Source: Lachnospiraceae bacterium (GTDB lineage: Bacteria; Bacillota; Clostridia; Lachnospirales; Lachnospiraceae). Taken from it: a DNA stretch of 49,302 nt. A program made the position numbers and the translations under genes. The stretch's first letter is position 1, and every line of letters begins with the position of its first letter. Below are positions 43,920 through 49,302 of the stretch, piece by piece. The stretch covers positions 1 to 49,302 of the forward strand of contig JAEEOJ010000013.1 in NCBI GenBank assembly GCA_016284175.1. Reading direction: 5' to 3'. The notes beneath the pieces were generated by a model, which was not told the origin of the DNA, made no database searches, and saw only the letters and a list, made by a program, of their open reading frames with translations.

Positions 43920-44508
43920 AGAAAAATACAAACAGGCATTTTCGGTACTTCATACCTCCGAAAATTTTTCACCGGAGGTAGAAATAATGGCAAAATTAAA
44001 TAAAAAGAACAAAATCAGAGGTATCATAGCAGCATGTATCGGAATTTTTACAATCGGAGGTTTGAGCACCACAGCTTATGCGGCTAATGTCGGAAACATT
44101 CAGAGACAGATTCAGCTCTGGGTACAGGGCGACCAGACAACCGCAACTCTCGATATCGATGAAACACAGGGCGAGTACAAGATTTCTTATACCGGCACCG
44201 ACGGAGCCCCTGTAGAGATTAGCGGTGGCGGCATCACGATTGATATAAACGGAAATGAAAAACCTGTAAACGAACAGGAAATCATGGAACACATAATGAT
44301 GCCTTCCGTAGAGTATCTGGATGATGGCACAATCTGGGTTTACTACAAAGACAGACAGATGGAAATCACCGACAAATTTGATGAAGAAGGCTTTTGCTTT
44401 ACTCAGATAGCCGACGGTGGAATGACCTATTACATGACCATCAAAAAGAACGGAGGATACGGAATCGATACCATAAAATATCCAAGCAAAAAAGGATTTA
44501 ATTACTAA
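43909..44508 (+). CDS. Membrane anti-sigma factor
   Basis: 199 residues. N-terminal cytoplasmic segment (about 1-35; may hold the sigma-binding helices), one transmembrane helix (about 38-58), and an extracytoplasmic domain (about 60-199). Overlap with the ECF sigma gene is the usual partner arrangement. No ZAS (HxxxCxxC) motif is present. The signal sensed is unknown. Confidence 0.72.
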   Translation: MTNKEKYKQAFSVLHTSENFSPEVEIMAKLNKKNKIRGIIAACIGIFTIGGLSTTAYAANVGNIQRQIQLWVQGDQTTATLDIDETQGEYKISYTGTDGAPVEISGGGITIDINGNEKPVNEQEIMEHIMMPSVEYLDDGTIWVYYKDRQMEITDKFDEEGFCFTQIADGGMTYYMTIKKNGGYGIDTIKYPSKKGFNY

Positions 44509-44515
44509 AATTTTT

Positions 44516-44541
44516 AAGCGCAGTCTCAAGGGGCTGCGCTT
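44516..44541 (+). terminator. Terminator after ECF sigma operon
   Basis: AAGCGCAG (44516-44523) and CTGCGCTT (44534-44541), 10-nt loop, followed by T. Confidence 0.85.
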
Positions 44542-44639
44542 TTTTTAGTTTGTTGATTTTAGGGTGTTTTTAAGGTAAAATATTTATCGGATAGCTGAAT
44601 ATTTTTTTGACTTGAATTAAGTAAGAGGGGTTACAAAAA

Positions 44640-45416
44640 ATGAAAAAAATAGTAGAGATGTACAAATGTCCGAACTGCCAGGGAAAGCTGGAGAAAACGG
44701 ACGATGCAAATGTGCTTCGCTGTATGTTCTGCGGAACCGAATTCGAGACAGAGGATTCAGAACCGGAAAAAGTTGAAGTCAAGGAAGAGGAAGTAAAGGA
44801 AGAAGCTCTTCCCAAGCAGAAGATGGAAACCGAGGACGGATTTACCAAATTCGAATGGTTTGACTACAGAACAAAATTCAAAAAACTTCTGACCGGCCAC
44901 GATACCAAGGATGCAATGAGAACATTCGCATACTGTACTAACGAACTCGGAAACAGTGAGGCAATCATAAAATTCATCAAAAGAGAACTGGTTGATGAAT
45001 GCGGAATATACTGTAAGGAGCATAAAGAGGAAAAATTAATCGCCTTTTTAAACAGTAAATCGATTAAGGGGCAGATTAATCCTGATGACAATGTTATCTT
45101 TTATGCCAATAACGGTATTTTCTCCTGCGGAAAACACGGATTTGTAATAACCGACAAAAAGATTGTTTTCTCGGGCAGAAAGCCTCGCGTAATAGAGTAT
45201 ACCAATCTTCGCAAACTCGCCTTTGATATGGAGTCCGATTTTGTAGATGTACGTCTTAACAGTTCTTATGATACTTCTTTCGGAACAATAGACGGGTCGA
45301 AAAAAGCACATGGTGCACTGGCAGCCTTAATCAGTGCCCTCGCTTTTGAAAACGAACCTGAGAGAGATAAAATTATCGTTACCAATTTTAACGATGATAA
45401 CGATGACGATGATTAA
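44640..45416 (+). CDS. Zinc-ribbon protein with PH-like domain, unknown function
   Basis: 258 residues. Zinc ribbon CPNC ... CMFC (Cys10, Cys13, Cys28, Cys31), an acidic linker, and a C-terminal PH-like region (GKHGFVITDKKIVFSGRKPRVIEYTNLRKL). Asp-rich end. Cytoplasmic. Possibly a sensor of ligands or zinc; not assigned. GAGGGG precedes the ATG. Single-gene unit with its own terminator. Confidence 0.72.
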   Translation: MKKIVEMYKCPNCQGKLEKTDDANVLRCMFCGTEFETEDSEPEKVEVKEEEVKEEALPKQKMETEDGFTKFEWFDYRTKFKKLLTGHDTKDAMRTFAYCTNELGNSEAIIKFIKRELVDECGIYCKEHKEEKLIAFLNSKSIKGQINPDDNVIFYANNGIFSCGKHGFVITDKKIVFSGRKPRVIEYTNLRKLAFDMESDFVDVRLNSSYDTSFGTIDGSKKAHGALAALISALAFENEPERDKIIVTNFNDDNDDDD

Positions 45417-45423
45417 ATAATTA

Positions 45424-45446
45424 GCCTCTCCTTAACAGGGAGAGGC
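45424..45446 (+). terminator. Terminator after zinc-ribbon gene
   Basis: GCCTCTCC (45424-45431) and GGAGAGGC (45439-45446), followed by ATTTTTG. Confidence 0.8.
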
Positions 45447-45457
45447 ATTTTTGTAAT

Positions 45458-46024
45458 ATGGTGATTATACAGTTCATAAAAGAAAATATAATATGCGACA
45501 TTCTGCTTATCTTTGCGCTTCTTTCGTGGGGAGTTACGATCGGCGCGATAATTTCCAGTAAGAAAACCGGTCATTATGTCTCGGGTCTTCCCGCTGTGGG
45601 AGGAATTCTTGTAATAATCGGATTTCTGACATCGTCGGTTAAATGGCTGGCGGTTTTGGGATTACTGGATCCGTATTTGGTTTATTTAATCTTTGTAGTG
45701 ATTCCGGGATCGATAATAGCCGAAAGCAAAATCAAAAAATGGGAGCCTTCAGAGGAATACGACGGATTTCCTGTGGCTGATTTTACGAGATATAATAAAA
45801 GTTACGAGGAAATTCATACACCGTTTGAAGATTCGGATGGATATCTGGTGAACTACATTAACCGCTATATTATCATTTCAAAAAATGGCAGATACGAACT
45901 TTTAAAAGTGCAGTTTACGGACCGCATAATTGAGAGGTATGAATTCGACAGTATCGAAGAATGCCGCAAAAAAGCATCGCCAAAAGCAAAGTGGCAAAAA
46001 ATGACAGGAGAAAAAGAGGCTTAA
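45458..46024 (+). CDS. Small membrane protein, unknown function
   Basis: 188 residues: three predicted transmembrane helices (about 10-32, 42-60, 65-88) and a cytoplasmic C-terminal domain (about 90-188). No ribosome site is visible at the ATG. The stop codon abuts the next ATG directly (TAAATG), so it is coupled to the DUF4298-hydrolase gene. Confidence 0.65.
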   Translation: MVIIQFIKENIICDILLIFALLSWGVTIGAIISSKKTGHYVSGLPAVGGILVIIGFLTSSVKWLAVLGLLDPYLVYLIFVVIPGSIIAESKIKKWEPSEEYDGFPVADFTRYNKSYEEIHTPFEDSDGYLVNYINRYIIISKNGRYELLKVQFTDRIIERYEFDSIEECRKKASPKAKWQKMTGEKEA

Positions 46025-47233
46025 ATGAAAAACATTAAAGAGAAAAGACCGCAGGATCCGGTAAGCAGGATTGAATATATGGAAGAGCTTTATGACAGAG
46101 GTTTAAAGCTCATAAAAGAAGCAGATGAAAATCCTCTGGCATTCTTAAGTTTTCAGTCCGAGATTGAAAAGCTCGAGCAGTACTACGGCGACGAAAGATG
46201 GAAAAATGATTTTGCGCTGGACGAGCAGGGCAAGTTACCGGCTGATTTAAAGCGCGGAGTTTTATCCGAAGACGGACTATATAATCTTTTAGAGCAGAAC
46301 AAAGATGTTTTGGAAGAGGTTAAGGAAAAATATAAAGACGATCCCGAGGTTTCGGCGAAAATCAGATTTTTAGGATACGAGGATTTTAAGAAGGATATAC
46401 TTAAAAATCACTGGAAAGTTTTCGGCGTCGAAATCTACGAGGACGGAGAATTAGCATATTCATTCGGCGATACGAAGGATAATGTTTATCCGCTTTACTC
46501 ATGCACAAAGAGTATTCTTTCAATCGCGGTCGGTATCGCGCTTGACCGGAACAAAATAGATTTAAGTAAGAACAGTCTTTATTACATCCCTGAGAAATAT
46601 AAGGCAAATCTTTCAAAGGAACAAAAGGAAAAATGGGAAAAACTCTCCCTTCACAGACTTATGACCATGTCCGTTCCGGGATTTCCTTTCAGAGCGCCCG
46701 ACGATAATTATATGGATTTTTCACTTGCAAACGAAGATTTCAATCCCGACGAGATTTCGTTTAATTACAGCAATATCTGTTCATACATTGTCGGAGTGGC
46801 ATTAACCGAAGCACTCGGAGAGGATGCATGGGAGTTTATAGAGAGAAATATTTTAAAACCGCTTGATATTACGGATGCTACTTGCAGCAGATGTTCGAAA
46901 GGCTACTTTTATGGTGCCTCGGGTATGGAAATGTCGGTTAACGATTTAAGTAAGGTCGGACTGCTCCTTTACAATAAAGGCGTCTATAACGGAAAGAGAA
47001 TAGTCTCCGAAGAGTATCTGAAAAAGGCAACTTCAATCTTGCAGATGAACCGCGAGGGTGGCTACGGATATTATTTCTGGAAGTACCGCGAGGGATTCAG
47101 CATGAACGGCAAATTTAAACAGAAATGTTATATTTTACCGGAGCGCAAACTGGTTATAACATATCTTGCAGACATTGAGGACGGCTCAAACGTTTTGCGC
47201 GACAGCATGGAAAAGCACGTCCTTGGATTATAG
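46025..47233 (+). CDS. DUF4298 and serine-hydrolase (beta-lactamase-like) fusion
   Basis: 402 residues, no signal peptide. Residues about 14-103 match the DUF4298 pattern (YYGDERWKNDFALDEQGKLP then LKRGVLSEDGLYNLLE); residues about 130-400 are a PF00144-type hydrolase with Ser159-x-x-Lys162 in SCTK and Tyr248-Ser-Asn250. The hydrolase is therefore intracellular, which is unusual for the family. Substrate unknown. Confidence 0.72.
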   Translation: MKNIKEKRPQDPVSRIEYMEELYDRGLKLIKEADENPLAFLSFQSEIEKLEQYYGDERWKNDFALDEQGKLPADLKRGVLSEDGLYNLLEQNKDVLEEVKEKYKDDPEVSAKIRFLGYEDFKKDILKNHWKVFGVEIYEDGELAYSFGDTKDNVYPLYSCTKSILSIAVGIALDRNKIDLSKNSLYYIPEKYKANLSKEQKEKWEKLSLHRLMTMSVPGFPFRAPDDNYMDFSLANEDFNPDEISFNYSNICSYIVGVALTEALGEDAWEFIERNILKPLDITDATCSRCSKGYFYGASGMEMSVNDLSKVGLLLYNKGVYNGKRIVSEEYLKKATSILQMNREGGYGYYFWKYREGFSMNGKFKQKCYILPERKLVITYLADIEDGSNVLRDSMEKHVLGL

Positions 47234-47236
47234 AAA

Positions 47237-47308
47237 GTGGAAGTATTCGGTCAGGAGATTTTAAAATACGATTTTGATTATGCAGGATTTTTAGGAGAGA
47301 TTAAATAA
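47237..47308 (+). other. Possible 23-codon ORF before GNAT gene
   Basis: A GTG-started frame whose TAA overlaps the next ATG (TAATG). No ribosome site; it may be a remnant of a longer protein or chance. Listed for completeness. Confidence 0.15.
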
Positions 47309-47844
47309 TGCTCAGATTAAGGCCTTATAAAAAATGTGATGCCGCAAAAATCATCACATGGTGCAAGGATGAAAAAACGTTTCTTTTATGGGGAGGCGAG
47401 CATTTCGGTTCGTTTCCGATAACGGAAGAAATAATGAATACAAAATATTTTGATAATAACGGCGACTGCGCAGAGCCCGACAACTTCTATCCGATGACGG
47501 CATTTGACGAAGACGGAGCAGTCGGTCATTTTATCATGAGGTACATAAAAGGAAACAACAAAATCCTCAGATTCGGATGGGTCATCGTAGATGATGCGAA
47601 GCGCGGAAAGGGCTACGGCAAAGAGATGCTCCGTCTGGGTCTTGACTATGCCTTCAATATTTTGAAAGTAGACAAAGTTACAATCGGAGTTTTCGAAAAT
47701 AACGCATGCGCGTACCACTGTTATCTGTCTGCAGGCTTTCGCCCGTCCACGGAACTTGAGGATTCCTTTGAGGAAATCATGGGCGAGACACAGAGAATCG
47801 TAGAACTGGAAATTACTAAGGAAGAGTATATTAAAGCACAGTAA
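47308..47844 (+). CDS. GNAT-family N-acetyltransferase (RimJ/RimL type)
   Basis: 178 residues. RimJ/RimL-like layout: MLRLRPYKKCDAAKIITWC start, acetyl-CoA loop DDAKRGKGYGKEMLRLGLDYAF, and VFENNACAYHCYLSAGFRP. AGGAGAG precedes the ATG. Follows the hydrolase by 74 bp. Likely acetylates a protein N-terminus or a small metabolite. Confidence 0.85.
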   Translation: MLRLRPYKKCDAAKIITWCKDEKTFLLWGGEHFGSFPITEEIMNTKYFDNNGDCAEPDNFYPMTAFDEDGAVGHFIMRYIKGNNKILRFGWVIVDDAKRGKGYGKEMLRLGLDYAFNILKVDKVTIGVFENNACAYHCYLSAGFRPSTELEDSFEEIMGETQRIVELEITKEEYIKAQ

Positions 47845-47863
47845 TGTAACCCGGGGGAGAAAT

Positions 47864-49048
47864 ATGGATTCAAACGGAATAATCATCGTAAAAGGATTTG
47901 ACTGGGGGCCTGCGGTAACAAAGGTCGTTATTAAGCTCGGCATAGATTTTGACAAAACCCGAAACTTTGATACGACTCTGTTCTGTGTTAAGGAAAAAAG
48001 AACGAACGCCCTTGGCACCACGAATACGGAAAGAAAAATAACCGAAGTATACTGTTCGGACGAATCCGGAAACCGCATTGAGGGTAAGGGTGACTATCTT
48101 TCTATCGAAATGGCATTCGGACCCGACGAGGGTTCTCCGATGTATTATGATTTTCCGACCGGCTTTAACAAATGGTTTGATTATGAGATGGTTGTAAGAA
48201 CCATATACGGACAGCAGACCAATTTAAAGAATGAAAAGTTTGTCTTTCCCGAGATTAAAGACGTTGATTTAACCGGAAAGTTCACGGGTTCCGAAGGTCA
48301 TACCTTAACATATGCTTCCTACAAACCAGCGAACGCTTCCGAAGAAAACAAGCGCCCGCTTGTAATATGGCTTCACGGTATGGGCGAAGGCGGAACAGAT
48401 CCCGTGATTACACTATACGGAAATAAGGTTGTACCGCTTTTCGGTGATGAGTTCCAGAAAATCATGGACGGCGCATACGTGCTGACTCCTCAGACCCCGA
48501 CATTCTGGCTTCAGTGTAAGGAAGACGTTGCTTCCTGGCAGAAAAACAAGGGCGACGATTCGATTTATTTAAAAGACCTGAAAGAATTAATAGATAAATT
48601 CGCAGATGAAAACTATGTCGACAAAAACCGAATCATTGTCGGCGGCTGTTCAAACGGCGGATTTATGACGATGGACCTCATATTAAATTATCCCGATTAC
48701 TTTGCTGCAGCTTACCCGATCTGCGAAGCTTTTCTTCCGAAGAAACTTAAAAAAGACAGATTATTGCCCCTAAAAGATATGCCGATCTGGTTTGTTTACG
48801 CGAAGAATGATTTTACGGTTATTCCCGCAAAATACGAAAAGCCGCTCTTAAAAATGTTTGATAAAATAGGCGCAGGCAATATTATTGTCAGTGAATTTGA
48901 GGATGTTCACGATACTTCGGGACAGTTTGAAAAAGACGGAAAAACCTTCCAGTATTACGGACATTTTTCATGGATTTATTTCTTCAATAATGAATGCATT
49001 GAAAACGGCGTAACCATCTGGGAATGGATGGCAAAGCAGACGAAGTAA
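47864..49048 (+). CDS. Cytoplasmic serine esterase with N-terminal Ig-like domain
   Basis: 394 residues. An N-terminal all-beta domain (about 1-130) like the Ig-like domain of esterases, then an alpha/beta hydrolase with HGMGEGG oxyanion segment, nucleophile Ser263 in GGCSNGG, Asp316 in AKNDFTVIP and His367 in YYGHFSW. No signal peptide. GGGGGAG precedes the ATG. It may act on acylated plant sugars, by analogy only. Confidence 0.85.
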   Translation: MDSNGIIIVKGFDWGPAVTKVVIKLGIDFDKTRNFDTTLFCVKEKRTNALGTTNTERKITEVYCSDESGNRIEGKGDYLSIEMAFGPDEGSPMYYDFPTGFNKWFDYEMVVRTIYGQQTNLKNEKFVFPEIKDVDLTGKFTGSEGHTLTYASYKPANASEENKRPLVIWLHGMGEGGTDPVITLYGNKVVPLFGDEFQKIMDGAYVLTPQTPTFWLQCKEDVASWQKNKGDDSIYLKDLKELIDKFADENYVDKNRIIVGGCSNGGFMTMDLILNYPDYFAAAYPICEAFLPKKLKKDRLLPLKDMPIWFVYAKNDFTVIPAKYEKPLLKMFDKIGAGNIIVSEFEDVHDTSGQFEKDGKTFQYYGHFSWIYFFNNECIENGVTIWEWMAKQTK

Positions 49049-49077
49049 ATCCGATTAACATAATTGCAAAAAAATTC

Positions 49078-49106
49078 TTGACAATACCCTAAAAAATAAT
49101 TATTAT
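49078..49106 (+). promoter_or_regulatory. Promoter of the T-box leader
   Basis: TTGACA (49078-49083), 17 bp, TATTAT (49101-49106). A new transcription unit starting just after the esterase gene. Confidence 0.85.
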
Positions 49107-49112
49107 GATTTC

Positions 49113-49302
49113 ACATACGAAAAAATGCGATGAAGGAATTATGCGTCGTTTGGAAGTTTCAGAGAGCCGGTGGTAGCTGTGAACCGGTACGAAAGAACGA
49201 ATTGCAGTCTCACTCCCGAGCAGAACCCTCGAAAGGCAAGTAAAGGGCTCCGGCAAGCTCCGTTATCAAGGCTAGAGATATGATAGTATCTTACTGAGTG
49301 AC
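49113..49302 (+). promoter_or_regulatory. T-box riboswitch (5' part), probable Cys specifier
   Basis: Stem I is recognisable: AGAGAGCCGGTGG with the AG bulge (49161-49173), GAACCGGTAC (49181-49190) closing the distal loop, then GAAT-TGC-A (49199-49206). TGC is at 49203-49205 and is followed by A, so the specifier is probably the Cys codon. The CTCCGTTATC linker (49257 on) is also typical. The antiterminator (TGGNACC) and gene lie past the edge. Confidence 0.8.

Noticed and set aside
47386-48078. 230-residue leftward ORF over the GNAT and esterase genes
   Set aside because: Antisense shadow of two well-supported genes and spans their boundary.

Overview
The window is the replication-origin region of a Gram-positive, AT-rich Clostridia chromosome, most likely a member of the Lachnospiraceae. 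The evidence is the gene order rpmH-rnpA-yidD-yidC-jag-mnmE-mnmG-rsmG-parA-parB on one side and dnaA-dnaN-yaaA-recF-gyrB-gyrA on the other. Lineage-typical proteins (DUF3881, DUF4446, a small 73-residue protein typical of the group), perfect parS sites and a T-box leader at the right edge agree with this. Genus and species cannot be settled from the sequence alone.

Layout. 1-6466: partial unknown gene, an AmrS-like radical SAM enzyme, trmB, and a leftward operon (MFS transporter, NUDIX hydrolase, CrtI-like FAD oxidoreductase, surE, lipoprotein). 6467-11333: a CPA2-type cation/H+ antiporter; a three-gene split ABC exporter (membrane, ATPase, membrane) whose promoter has a 19-bp spacer with an internal dyad, as in MerR-activated promoters; two tiny overlapping ORFs; and a MerR-type regulator. 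11351-20042: gyrA, a 62-residue membrane protein, gyrB, recF, yaaA, dnaN, dnaA, all leftward. 20043-20595: oriC with DnaA boxes (variant TTATCAACA) and the dnaA and rpmH promoters. 20596-29133: rpmH to rsmG, rightward, interrupted by a 185-bp palindromic repeat element (jag/mnmE) and by a GNAT gene bracketed by two nearly identical palindromes.

29134-32484 is the segregation locus. Two homologous parS clusters, each with two perfect parS sites exactly 50 bp apart and bordered by the palindrome CTATATATAG, bracket a three-gene cassette (GNAT, YjbR-like, small protein) just before parA-parB. 32532-36448: DUF4446 protein, membrane protein, serS, DUF3881 gene, and a tRNA-Arg(CCT) whose first base is the last base of the DUF3881 stop codon.

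36449-49302 is accessory: YcxB-like protein, CapA-type phosphoesterase, a HicA-HicB operon with a third coiled-coil/HTH gene, a CPBP protease-GntR-DUF5808 operon with a dyad operator, CorA, an ECF sigma/anti-sigma pair with its likely own promoter, a zinc-ribbon protein, a DUF4298/serine-hydrolase fusion, a GNAT, an esterase, and the 5' part of a T-box leader with a probable Cys (TGC) specifier. Genes on each arm run mostly away from oriC, so most are on the leading strand. The items most worth a second look are the duplicated parS clusters and their cassette, the jag/mnmE palindromic element, the tRNA overlapping a stop codon, the twin TGTCC palindromes, the third gene of the HicAB operon, and the DUF4298-hydrolase fusion. 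Family names come from reading the sequences; no database search was run.
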